This document shows positions 15,617-24,112 of a stretch of DNA of 64,000 nucleotides, piece by piece. The notes beneath the pieces are model-generated. The model had not been told where the DNA came from and ran no database searches. It was given only the letters and a program-made list of their open reading frames with translations. How positions within the stretch are numbered: the first letter of the stretch is position 1; each line of letters begins with the position of its first letter. The position numbers and the translations under genes were made by a program. The stretch comes from G963667425 sp963667425 [NCBI: bacterium] (GTDB lineage: Bacteria > UBP6 > UBA1177): assembly GCA_963667425.1 (NCBI GenBank), contig OY763407.1, forward strand, positions 930,001 through 994,000. Reading direction: 5' to 3'.

Positions 15617-17119
15617 TTAAATTTTACACCTGTTTGAAGCAATCGTAAGACCTCTGAGTCTATCCTTGTGCCACTGATTAAGCTCTCTCTCCTCATATCT
15701 CCATGTCCAGTTTATGTCACCCACAGCACCGGGGACATTAAATCTTGCCTCGGAACCAAGCGCAAGAATATCCTGAACAGTAAAAATAGCCATATTGGCA
15801 ATAGAAAAAAGAGCAGCCCTCATCATTGACCAGCCAACCTCATCACCATAATGCATATTGAGGTAGAAATTGACAAAATCCCGCTCCTTATCACCAATCT
15901 TTTCATACCATCCGATAGTGGTATCGTTATCATGCGTACCACTATAAACGACATAAGATGAAGCATCATAATTATGAGGAAGGAAATAGTGATCCGACCC
16001 CTCAGCAAAAGCAAACTGAAGAACCTTCATACCATAAAAACCGAACTGTTTTCTAAGCTCAGTAACATCTTCGGTTATCTGACCAAGGTCTTCAGCAACA
16101 ATAGTAATATCGCCAAGATGCTTTTTAACCTCAGTAAAAAGCTTTTCACCAGGAGTCTTAACCCACTTTCCATTTCGTGCTGTAGTCTCACCGGAAGGAA
16201 CAGCCCAGCATGCGGAAAAACCTCTGAAATGATCGATTCTTATAATATCATATAAAGTCATATTAATTTTAAAACGGTCAATCCACCACTTGAAACCATC
16301 CTTTTCCATCTGCTTCCAGTTATAGAGAGGATTACCCCAAAGCTGACCGTCCTTTGCAAAATAATCAGGCGGAACACCGGCACTTTCAAGAAGCTGACCA
16401 TCCTTCATCATAAACTGTTCCTGATTAGCCCAGACATCAGCACTGTTATAAGCAACAAAAATAGGAATATCCCCCATAATGGAAACACCCCTTTTATTTG
16501 CATACTCTCTAAGCTCCTTCCACTGTGAATAGAAAAGCCACTGATAAAAACGGAACCTGTTAACCTCTTTTAAATGCTCCTTCTCAAACTTATCAAGAGC
16601 TTTCTTATCATGTTTTTTAAGCTCTTTAGGCCATTCTGTCCACATTACATAATTAAAATTAATATTTAACGCCATAAAAAGAGCGTAATCATCAAGCCAC
16701 CATCTGTTATCATTCACAAACCTGTCAAAATCCTTACTGTTTCCAGCTTTTCCTTCAATAAAATTTTCATAAACCTCTTCAAGAACACCATATTTGTAAG
16801 CCATAACAGCATCATAATTAATTTTATGAGGATTAGACTGCATAGGCTCAATTTCTCTCTTTATAAAACCAGCCTTCATAAGCTTATCAATACTTATAAG
16901 AAGCGGATTACCTGCAAAAGCAGACTGGGAATTATAAGGACAACCATCACCGCCAGTCGGAGTAAGCGGAAGCATCTGCCATACGCTCTGTTTAGAATCA
17001 GCAAGAAAATCAACGAAATTATAAGCATCCCATCCGATATCACCAACGCCCCACTTCCCAGGCAGGGAAACAGGATGAAGAAGCACACCGGAAACTCTTT
17101 TTTCTATTTTATTAACCAT
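15617..17119 (-). CDS. malQ: 4-alpha-glucanotransferase (amylomaltase)
   Basis: 500 residues from the ATG at 17119, preceded by GGAG with a 9-bp gap; the longer frame to 17203 has no such site. A GH77 enzyme that transfers glucan chains in maltodextrin or glycogen metabolism. The start reads GVLLHPVSLPGKWGVGDIGW, with WQMLPLTPTGGDGCPYNSQS (about 49-68). The GH77 catalytic features are IIRIDHFRGF (nucleophile Asp), IVAEDLGQI (acid/base Glu) and YSGTHDNDT (third Asp). Length is typical. It is transcribed away from the 21-bp array, toward the transporter. Confidence 0.95.
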   Translation of the reverse strand: MVNKIEKRVSGVLLHPVSLPGKWGVGDIGWDAYNFVDFLADSKQSVWQMLPLTPTGGDGCPYNSQSAFAGNPLLISIDKLMKAGFIKREIEPMQSNPHKINYDAVMAYKYGVLEEVYENFIEGKAGNSKDFDRFVNDNRWWLDDYALFMALNINFNYVMWTEWPKELKKHDKKALDKFEKEHLKEVNRFRFYQWLFYSQWKELREYANKRGVSIMGDIPIFVAYNSADVWANQEQFMMKDGQLLESAGVPPDYFAKDGQLWGNPLYNWKQMEKDGFKWWIDRFKINMTLYDIIRIDHFRGFSACWAVPSGETTARNGKWVKTPGEKLFTEVKKHLGDITIVAEDLGQITEDVTELRKQFGFYGMKVLQFAFAEGSDHYFLPHNYDASSYVVYSGTHDNDTTIGWYEKIGDKERDFVNFYLNMHYGDEVGWSMMRAALFSIANMAIFTVQDILALGSEARFNVPGAVGDINWTWRYEERELNQWHKDRLRGLTIASNRCKI

Positions 17120-17783
17120 AAGTAATATCTCCATGATAAAAACCGGGTTATAATGCCAGAAAAGAATTTTTTTGTCAAAATTATGGAAAAGAAGTAAAGC
17201 CAAACAGCTAAAATCTGAATGTAATTTTCACTAAGACCTTAAGAAAATACTTAACACGCTAACTTTAGAGCATAACGGTCTTAAAAAGACGCCAAAGGTT
17301 TTAAAAAAAATGCTTAACGGTCAAAGAAAAATGTCTTCCGGTTTAAAAAAAATGCCTTCCTGTCACCAAAAAAGCATTATCCGGTCAATGAAAAACGACT
17401 CACCGTCAAGGAAAAATGACTTACAGTTTAAAAAATAGAGACCACGACTTAAAAAAAATCAAAGCCGGTCATCGGGTTCGTTCATTTCGGTCAAAGATTT
17501 GAGCTATCCGGTCAAAGATTTGAGCTATCCGGTCAAAGGTTTGAGCTATCCGGTCAAAGATTTGAGCTGTACTGTTTCGTTTTTGTGCTGTCCGGTCAAT
17601 GAATTCTGCTCGAAGTATACCGGAATGGTTCTTCCAAGAATAAAATGTCTGGATTAACTACAAAATTATATGATGTTCCTGTTTAAGGCACTCGAACTTC
17701 TTTTTCCAATATTTTTTTAGTAAAAAATGATTCTGTGACTATAATCGGAAAAGTTTTGATTTTTATTTCTTTAAGAGGTCTTG
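17120..17783. other. Long non-coding region between divergent malQ and glycosyltransferase genes
   Basis: 664 bp with no convincing gene. The middle is filled by the 21-bp array (17277-17614). Short open frames inside it (for example a minus-strand frame with TAQIFDRIAQTFDRIAQ) have no start codon or ribosome binding site and simply reflect the repeats. The flanks hold the upstream regions of both genes. Confidence 0.8.
17277..17614. repeat. Array of sixteen degenerate 21-bp direct repeats
   Basis: Units start at 17277, 17297, 17319, 17340, 17361, 17383, 17404, 17425, 17446, 17467, 17489, 17510, 17531, 17552, 17573 and 17594, so steps are 20-22 and nearly all 21 bp. Each unit begins with GGTC or a variant (GTT, GTC) and most end in TCC or similar. 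The left units carry an A-tract (GGTCAAAGAAAAATG...); the units at 17489-17552 are almost identical (GGTCAAAGATTTGAGC...). Two helical turns per unit put the A-tracts on one face, which predicts bent DNA. Unequal divergence argues for an old array with a recently duplicated core. Confidence 0.9.
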
Positions 17784-18935
17784 TTGAAGATTTTATATGT
17801 AAACGATCAGGTTTTTCCGTGTCCTGATACTGATGCGGAACAGATAAGTCAGACTGTTTATTCTCTTGCTTCAAATGGAGAGGATGTAACTATGCTTCTG
17901 CCTAAAGAATTTGGAAAGCCAAAGGTATCTGCCCTAGAAATCAGCAGTTATTATGCTATTGGCGAGAATTTCAAGGTTGATGCTGTGGGTTCTGTTTTTC
18001 CTTCTTTCAGGTTTCTGGAAAAATTCTTTCATGCTGTTGTGTCAGCTTTTTCTTCAGGAAAGAAAGATTTTGATGTTGTCTATACAAGGAATATACCGAC
18101 TATTCTTGCGTTTCTGATTTTTACAAAGCTGCCTGTTTTTTATGAAACTTACAGACCATGGCCCAGACAGCTTTTCTTTATGCCTTCTCTTTTCAGGTTT
18201 ATCGGCAGAAAAAAAAGATTCCTCGGTGCTGTTTTTCATTCGGAATATGCAAGAAGAAGTTATATTGATGCTGGTCTTGATGAATCAAAGCTTCTGACTG
18301 CTCATAATGCTTATGATCCTGAGAGAATCAAACCTGTTCTTTCTGCTGATACGGCTAGGGAGATGCTTAATCTTCCAAAGGATAAAAAGATTGCAACTTA
18401 CACTGGAAATGTGAGTATAAAAAAAGGAATTGGTCTTTTGCTTGATATGGCTGATGCTATGAAGGATGTTTACTTTGTCATTGTTGGTTCAAAGGAAAAG
18501 AGTGAGGTTGAATCAAGAGCCGAAAGTATGGATAATGTAAGAATTGTTCCGTGGCAGAAATTTAAGGAGACTGTTCCTTATCTTTATGCTTCGGATATTT
18601 TAATTATTCCTCCGACGGCTGGTCCTTTAAATAATGTTGGCAATACCGTTCTTCCTATTAAAACTTTTCTTTATATGGCTACTGAAAGAGCTATTTTCGG
18701 ACCTTCAACACCTGATCTTGCCGAGGTTCTTGAAAATGGCAGGAACAGTGTTCTTGTTGAACCTGATAATATTGATGCTATTGTTGAAGGATTTCAGAAA
18801 CTTGTTTCTGATGATGATTTGAGAGTAAATGTTGCTAGGGCTGCCAGAGAGGAATCAAAACACCTTACATATCAGGCCCGCTCTCTTAAAATTGCAAATT
18901 TCATAAAAGAGAAAATTAAACAGCATCAGTTTTAA
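17784..18935 (+). CDS. GT4-type glycosyltransferase
   Basis: About 383 residues. Starts with LKILYVNDQVFPCPDTDAEQ, a Rossmann strand followed by a Gly-poor loop, typical of GT4 (GT-B) enzymes. The C-terminal half has KKIATYTGNVSIKKGIGLLL, then FVIVGSKEKSEVE and the nucleotide-sugar site region IIPPTAGPLNNVGNTVLPIK with KTFLYMATERAIFGP. Acceptor unknown; probably envelope polysaccharide or glycolipid. The start is TTG; of two adjacent TTGs the second (17784) is better spaced from AAGAGGTC. Codons end mostly in T, unlike the A-ending codons of the plus-strand genes left of the array. Confidence 0.85.
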   Translation: MKILYVNDQVFPCPDTDAEQISQTVYSLASNGEDVTMLLPKEFGKPKVSALEISSYYAIGENFKVDAVGSVFPSFRFLEKFFHAVVSAFSSGKKDFDVVYTRNIPTILAFLIFTKLPVFYETYRPWPRQLFFMPSLFRFIGRKKRFLGAVFHSEYARRSYIDAGLDESKLLTAHNAYDPERIKPVLSADTAREMLNLPKDKKIATYTGNVSIKKGIGLLLDMADAMKDVYFVIVGSKEKSEVESRAESMDNVRIVPWQKFKETVPYLYASDILIIPPTAGPLNNVGNTVLPIKTFLYMATERAIFGPSTPDLAEVLENGRNSVLVEPDNIDAIVEGFQKLVSDDDLRVNVARAAREESKHLTYQARSLKIANFIKEKIKQHQF

Positions 18936-18994
18936 AAATTTGACATCTCGGCGTCTCTATCTAAACTGGATATGTTCACTTTTTTGGAGTTGGT

Positions 18995-19582
18995 ATGAAA
19001 AAAACGGTTATTCTCACACTATTTTTTATTTTATGTTTTTCTCTTACTGCTAAGGCGGAAACTGAATCGTGGTATACTCAGTGGGGCGGCGGTCTTGGTC
19101 AGCTTTTCATTCAGGATGGTGCTCTTTCAAGTTATATGGAAGATAACTATGACCAGAATGTGAGTCTTGGTTTTGATTTACTCGGTTTTTACTGGCCTAT
19201 TTCAGATTCAATTCTGCTTGGAACTGCAACTACGGGTTCGTTTAACTTTTTTAAATCCGAGAATGATGCCCTTAAAGATATGGTTTTCATTCAATATCAG
19301 GTTTCCGTGAGTGGCGAATGGTATCTTACGGGCGATGGTATCGGTGATGGTCTATTTTTCAGGACGGATCTTGGAATAACGCAGGCTATTTCAACGGAAG
19401 GTGAATTTACTGACGGAACTGAGGTTGGTGTAGGAATTAATCTTGGTGTCGGTTACGCTATTAAGATGTCTGAAGGTGAAAGTATTCTTATTTCTCTTCT
19501 TTTCAATCATGCTTATATGAACGATGATTTTCTTGATGTAAAAACTAATAATCTTCACATAACTTTTGCCGGTCTTTTCTAA
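18995..19582 (+). CDS. Small outer-membrane beta-barrel-like protein
   Basis: 195 residues with signal peptide MKKTVILTLFFILCFSLTAKA. The mature part alternates hydrophobic and polar residues (GFDLLGFYWPISDSILLGTA, GVGINLGVGYAIKMSEGESI) and ends in a C-terminal strand finishing with Phe (LHITFAGLF), the usual outer-membrane barrel signal. Probably an 8-stranded barrel. Ribosome binding site TTGGAG. No family recognised; it may be a structural or adhesion protein. Confidence 0.7.
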   Translation: MKKTVILTLFFILCFSLTAKAETESWYTQWGGGLGQLFIQDGALSSYMEDNYDQNVSLGFDLLGFYWPISDSILLGTATTGSFNFFKSENDALKDMVFIQYQVSVSGEWYLTGDGIGDGLFFRTDLGITQAISTEGEFTDGTEVGVGINLGVGYAIKMSEGESILISLLFNHAYMNDDFLDVKTNNLHITFAGLF

Positions 19583-19654
19583 ATTTTAATCTATAAACTT
19601 GCATTAACGCTTTAATTAAAGTAAAACTCGCGGAAAAGCTCTTCGGAGGAAAAC

Positions 19655-20656
19655 ATGAAAAACATTGCTATACTTCATACCGGCGGTACTTTCGTTATGG
19701 AAAAGAACGAGCATGGTCAGCTGACTCCGGGAAAGTATGCTCTTAACTATATTGAAGAAAATGTTTATCCCCGTTTCCCTGAGATTTCTTTCAGACAAAT
19801 ATCTCTTTTCAATATTGATTCTTCTCTCTTAAGACCTGAGCACTGGCAGAGAATTGCGATTAAAATAGCAGAAATTTATGACAATTATGATGGTTTTGTT
19901 ATTATCCATGGCACAGATACTATGGCTTATACCGCCTGCGCACTGAGTTTTATGCTTACTAATCTTGAAAAGCCTGTTGTAATTACCGGTTCTCAGCTTC
20001 CTCTTGAAACTCTCAGAACTGATGCCTACCCTAACCTTACAGATGCAATTGTTGTGGCTTCGGATTCATCTCTGCGGGAAGTTGTTGTCGCATTCAACCA
20101 TACCGCTTATCGCGGTAACAGGGTAAAGAAAAAAAATGTCTGGGATTTTGATGCATTTTATACCCCTAACTACGAACCTCTTATTCATCTTGGCATAAGT
20201 ATGGATGAGAAACTGAATCTTTTTCTTCCCAAACCTGAAACTCAATTTAAACCTGACTTTTCATGTGATTCCAAAGTTGCTCTTATACCGTTTTTCCCTG
20301 GTCTTGATTTCTCAACTTTTCATCACATGGTAAAGCATAAGATAATTCATGGTATTGTGGTTGAAGCTTACGGCAGTGGTAATATACCTTCAGATAATCC
20401 TGGTCTGGAAAAACTTTTTGAATTTGCTTCGATGAATGAGATTCCTATTGCCGTTTGCAGTCAGTCACCTTTTGGCAGAGTTAACTTAAGTCTTTATGAG
20501 GCTGCTTCAAAGGCTGAATTTTACGGGCTGATTTCAGCTCAGGATATGACAAGAGAAGCGACTCTTGTAAAAATGATGGTAGCTCTTGGTCGTTTTAATA
20601 ATATGGACAAAATAAAGGAATATATGAAAACAAATATAGCCGGAGAAAAGGAATAA
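19655..20656 (+). CDS. ansA: Type I (cytosolic) L-asparaginase
   Basis: 333 residues. Hydrolyses asparagine to aspartate and ammonia. Both signatures are present: ILHTGGTFVMEKNEHG (first catalytic Thr, about 5-20) and GFVIIHGTDTMAYTACALSF with the HGTDT motif (about 82-101). No signal peptide, and the sequence SQLPLETLRTDAYPNL fits the type I subgroup. Ribosome binding site CGGAGGAAAAC. Its stop codon overlaps the era start by one base, so the two are co-transcribed. Confidence 0.93.
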   Translation: MKNIAILHTGGTFVMEKNEHGQLTPGKYALNYIEENVYPRFPEISFRQISLFNIDSSLLRPEHWQRIAIKIAEIYDNYDGFVIIHGTDTMAYTACALSFMLTNLEKPVVITGSQLPLETLRTDAYPNLTDAIVVASDSSLREVVVAFNHTAYRGNRVKKKNVWDFDAFYTPNYEPLIHLGISMDEKLNLFLPKPETQFKPDFSCDSKVALIPFFPGLDFSTFHHMVKHKIIHGIVVEAYGSGNIPSDNPGLEKLFEFASMNEIPIAVCSQSPFGRVNLSLYEAASKAEFYGLISAQDMTREATLVKMMVALGRFNNMDKIKEYMKTNIAGEKE

Positions 20657-21597
20657 TGATCGGTACAGAATTGAAACACAGCGGTTTTGTCTCGATAATT
20701 GGGGCACCAAATGCCGGTAAATCAACGTTTATGAACAAACTTTTAAATACAAAAATCAGTATTGTTACAGAAAAGGCTCAAACTACGAGAAATAAGATAA
20801 ATGGCATTTATAATGATGCTGATTCTCAGATAATTTTTGTTGATACACCTGGAATTACCCCTACTGATTTCGGTAAACTTCTTAATAACTGGATGAACAG
20901 ATACAGTTATTCTGCTGCAAAAGAGTCAGATCTTATTATGTTTTTTACAGATGCTTCAATTCAGCATCCTGAAAAAGGCCCTTTAGAGGATGATATTGCA
21001 ATATTAAAAAACTTAAAGACCCATGCCTCTGTTATTCTTGTTGTAAATAAAAAAGATCTTGCAAAAGATATGAGGGTGGCAGATACTATCAATGTTTACT
21101 CAAAAATATATGATTTTAAGGAATCTGTTTCAATAAGTGCAGAAACCGGGGATGGAATAAACGAGCTGCTGAATGTAATAAAGAATAATATTCCTTCCGG
21201 CCCTATGCTTTTTCCTGAAGGAATGATATCAGATCAGCCTGAAGAATTTATGGTTTCAGAAATAGTTAGAGAAAAGATATTTCTGGAATTCAGACAGGAA
21301 ATTCCATATTCAACGGCAGTAACTGTTGAACGTTTTGAGAATAACAGACAGAAAAAAATAGTCTATATCAACTGTGTTATTCATGTTTCAAGAGATAGTC
21401 AGAAGGGAATGCTGATCGGTAAAGGTGGTAAAATGCTTGAAAAGATAGGTAAATATGCCCGCCTTGATTTTGAAAAGCTGTTTGAAAGGAAAGTTCTTTT
21501 AAAACTTTTTGTCAGAGTTGAAAAAAACTGGTTTGAAAAAGAAAAACTGCTTCTGAAAGTTGGTTTTGAAAAAGATTTTGATTATAAGGAGAACTAG
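20656..21597 (+). CDS. era: GTPase Era
   Basis: 313 residues. Essential GTPase that binds 16S rRNA and helps mature the 30S subunit. G1 GAPNAGKSTFMNKLL (about 15-29), G3 DTPGITPTD, G4 VVNKKDLAKD. The C-terminal KH domain carries GMLIGKGGKMLEKIG (about 253-267). ATG overlaps the asparaginase stop (TAATG). The following TPR gene begins directly after the stop. Confidence 0.95.
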   Translation: MIGTELKHSGFVSIIGAPNAGKSTFMNKLLNTKISIVTEKAQTTRNKINGIYNDADSQIIFVDTPGITPTDFGKLLNNWMNRYSYSAAKESDLIMFFTDASIQHPEKGPLEDDIAILKNLKTHASVILVVNKKDLAKDMRVADTINVYSKIYDFKESVSISAETGDGINELLNVIKNNIPSGPMLFPEGMISDQPEEFMVSEIVREKIFLEFRQEIPYSTAVTVERFENNRQKKIVYINCVIHVSRDSQKGMLIGKGGKMLEKIGKYARLDFEKLFERKVLLKLFVRVEKNWFEKEKLLLKVGFEKDFDYKEN

Positions 21598-22329
21598 ATG
21601 TACAGTCTTATTATTTCAATTGTTATTGGTCTTGCTGTAGGAACAGCTGCATCATTTTGGTATCTTGGTTTTGGTATTTTTATAGGATTGGCAGTCACAC
21701 TTGCCTCTTTTATACTTTTCGGTAGAAAATTCTCAGGCAAACTTCAGGCAATTTTTAATCGTGCAAATGTTGAAATCCAGAAACAGAATCCTGAAAGAGC
21801 AATGGAAATACTTGAAGAAGGATATGCTTTAAATAAATGGCAATTTATGGTTAAAAGCCAAATAGAAAGCCAGATCGGTGTTATTCTTTATACTCAGAAA
21901 AAGTTTGGTGAGGCATATAAGCACCTTATAAATGCAAATCCTAGAATTTATGTTGCATATGCAATGCTTATCATCGGTCACGTAAAAAATCATAAGGAAA
22001 AAGAGGCTGAAAACGGTATTTATCTTCTTACAAAGATGAATAAAAAAGAGGCTTTTGTGCATAGTTTATCTGCCTACATCTATGAAAACGAACTTAATGA
22101 CAGAAAGAAAGCTCTTGAAGCACTCAAAAAAGGTCTTAAATTCCTTCCAAACAACAGTAATCTTCATGAACATCTTAATGATCTTCAAAACAATAAGCAG
22201 TTCAAAATGTCAAGATACGGAGATGTATGGTATCAGATGATGCTTGACAAAAATGTTGCTGCAAAACTTCAGCAGAAATATATGAAAGCTCAGAACAGAA
22301 GAGTCAATATTAAAAAGAATATGCGTTAA
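21598..22329 (+). CDS. Membrane-anchored TPR-like protein
   Basis: 243 residues. Two N-terminal membrane segments (SLIISIVIGLAVGTAASFWY and GIFIGLAVTLASFILFG) are followed by helical repeats resembling tetratricopeptide repeats (NPERAMEILEEGYALNKWQF, KKFGEAYKHLINANPRIYV, LNDRKKALEALKKGLKFLP). The C-terminus is basic. Starts on the base after the era stop codon, so it is in the same operon. It ends by a 4-bp tail-to-tail overlap with the hydrolase gene. Role unknown; scaffold for protein interactions at the inner membrane is plausible. Confidence 0.75.
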   Translation: MYSLIISIVIGLAVGTAASFWYLGFGIFIGLAVTLASFILFGRKFSGKLQAIFNRANVEIQKQNPERAMEILEEGYALNKWQFMVKSQIESQIGVILYTQKKFGEAYKHLINANPRIYVAYAMLIIGHVKNHKEKEAENGIYLLTKMNKKEAFVHSLSAYIYENELNDRKKALEALKKGLKFLPNNSNLHEHLNDLQNNKQFKMSRYGDVWYQMMLDKNVAAKLQQKYMKAQNRRVNIKKNMR

Positions 22330-23240
22330 TCTAAAAGAAATTTTACTGTTTCCGCAATAACTTTATCCCGTATGCCATCTCTTTCCATCAATATTTCGTG
22401 TTTGGATAATTCAACTGGATGAAATGTTATAAAATCGGGATTATTCTTAGCCAGAAACATCGACCTGGAATTTTCAACAATAGTATCTTCTCCCGCCTGA
22501 AAGAGAAGAGTTTTAGTTTTTATATCTGTCTTTCCGATATTATTAATTGCTTTTAATGTTTCATAAAGCCATCTGCATGTTACTCCGCCGGAATTAAGTT
22601 CAGGAAACATTTTAAATGACTCTTGTTTCCATAAATTCCATCTTATTCTACTTGATGTGTTTTCCACCCCACCATTTGCAGAAGAATTTCGCTGCATTGG
22701 GAGATAGCTTTTTCCTCTTCCCGTAAAAACATAAAAAGAGGAAATTAAAAACCCCATGATTTTCGAATTCAGTCCAAGCATTGGTGATGAAAGAACTGCT
22801 TTTTTAAAAATATCAGGGTTTTTACCTAAAAATTTAACGGCAACAGCTCCGCCCATTGAATGGGCAATAATATAAAGATTTCCTTTAACTTTTTTTCTGA
22901 CACTTTCTACAAAAAATGAAAAATCATCAACATAATCATTAAAATCGGAAACGTGAACTTTTTTTGTGTCTTCAGTTTCCCTTTCAGAAAAGCCCATTCC
23001 TCTCTGATCCATAAAATAAAAACCTAGATTTTTGTCTTTAAGATCATAGGCAAGTTCAACATACCTTAAAAAAGATTCACTTTTGCCATGAAGGATAATT
23101 ACGGCATCTTCTCTTTCTTCATAAATTGATGCAGCTTCAATTTTTATCCCTTTTTTACCTTCAAAATGCCATCTCCTCCAGCTTTCAAAGAAAGGAATTA
23201 ATGTTTTTGAAAAAGATCTTTCGAGTTCATGTTCTTTCAT
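22326..23240 (-). CDS. Alpha/beta hydrolase, monoacylglycerol lipase-like
   Basis: 304 residues. Serine hydrolase fold: AVIILHGKSESFLRYVELAY (about 47-66; oxyanion region HGKSES), FYFMDQRGMGFSERE, nucleophile elbow YIIAHSMGGAVAVKF with Ser in AHSMG (about 144), Asp candidate in LLFQAGEDTIVENSRSM, and His in ELSKHEILMERDG. This matches the lysophospholipase/monoglyceride lipase (YtpA/PldB) group. Its ATG overlaps the miaA stop (TAATG), placing it at the end of the mutL-miaA run. Confidence 0.88.
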   Translation of the reverse strand: MKEHELERSFSKTLIPFFESWRRWHFEGKKGIKIEAASIYEEREDAVIILHGKSESFLRYVELAYDLKDKNLGFYFMDQRGMGFSERETEDTKKVHVSDFNDYVDDFSFFVESVRKKVKGNLYIIAHSMGGAVAVKFLGKNPDIFKKAVLSSPMLGLNSKIMGFLISSFYVFTGRGKSYLPMQRNSSANGGVENTSSRIRWNLWKQESFKMFPELNSGGVTCRWLYETLKAINNIGKTDIKTKTLLFQAGEDTIVENSRSMFLAKNNPDFITFHPVELSKHEILMERDGIRDKVIAETVKFLLD

Positions 23241-24112
23241 TATTCAATATCTATCCATTTAACGTCATCATATTTTCTAAGCCATGTAAGCTGTCTTTTT
23301 GCCAGATGTCTTGTGTTTTTTGCAATTGTATCAATAAGTTCATCTTCACTTGAAATTCTTTTTTCAAGAAAATCTATAGCTTCTTTATAACCTATAGAAC
23401 CAAGCACTCTGCAATTGTTATAATGAAACCCTTTAGCAAGTATCTCCTCTGTCTCTTCAATAAGTCCTTCAGCCATCATTTTCATAGTTCTGAGATTAAT
23501 ACGCCTATAAAGCCTTTCTCTATCCCAGTTGAGCGCTATTTTTATTCTTTCACCTTTGTATCCACCGATTCTTGGAAGCTTGTTCCATTCGGAAAGAGGT
23601 TTTCCGGTAGCATGAAAAACTGTAAGTCCTCTAACAATACGTTGTTTATCATTTGGTGAGGAAATTTGCAAAGCCCATTCAGGATCTATTTGCATAAGTT
23701 CATCATAAAGTTCTGAAACATCTCTTGAATTCTGTGAACTTATAAATTCTTTCTGAAAATTGTCATCTATTTCAGGTACAGGAGAAAAACCTTCCAGAAA
23801 AGATTCAACATAAAAATTAGTTCCGCCGCACATTACAGCAGAACCATACTTTGATACAATACCCGAAACAATGTCAGCAGCTGTTTTTCCATATTCAGCA
23901 GCATTTATTTCTTTATCAAGTTCATAAATACCGACAAGATGATGCTTAACTCTCTGCATTTCTTCTTCCGTCGGAGCTGCCGAACCGATTTTGAGATCTT
24001 TATATATCTGAACAGAGTCAGCATTTACTATTTCTGTTTTAAGCTGTTCGGCAAACTTAATTGAATAAGCAGTTTTCCCTGAAGCTGTAGGGCCAAGTAT
24101 TACATATAACAT
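23240..24112 (-). CDS. miaA: tRNA dimethylallyltransferase
   Basis: 290 residues. Adds dimethylallyl to A37 of tRNAs reading UNN codons. P-loop LGPTASGKTAYSIKFAEQL (about 6-24), NADSVQIYKDLKIGSAAPTE, and AVMCGGTNFYVESFLEG (about 92-108) are all characteristic, as is NWDRERLYRRINLRTMKM. Length is slightly shorter than the usual ~310. ATG overlaps the mutL stop codon, matching the common mutL-miaA order. Confidence 0.95.
   Translation of the reverse strand: MLYVILGPTASGKTAYSIKFAEQLKTEIVNADSVQIYKDLKIGSAAPTEEEMQRVKHHLVGIYELDKEINAAEYGKTAADIVSGIVSKYGSAVMCGGTNFYVESFLEGFSPVPEIDDNFQKEFISSQNSRDVSELYDELMQIDPEWALQISSPNDKQRIVRGLTVFHATGKPLSEWNKLPRIGGYKGERIKIALNWDRERLYRRINLRTMKMMAEGLIEETEEILAKGFHYNNCRVLGSIGYKEAIDFLEKRISSEDELIDTIAKNTRHLAKRQLTWLRKYDDVKWIDIE

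Noticed and set aside
17277-17614. CRISPR array
   Set aside because: The repeats are tandem with no unique spacers, diverge unit to unit, and no cas genes are in the window.
17460-17650. Minus-strand frame of repeated IAQIFDR heptads
   Set aside because: No start codon or ribosome binding site; an upstream TAG limits it to about 50 codons; it mirrors the DNA repeat only.
18948-18994. Promoter with TTGACA before the outer-membrane protein gene
   Set aside because: A TTGACA is present at about 18950, but no -10 hexamer lies at the right distance.
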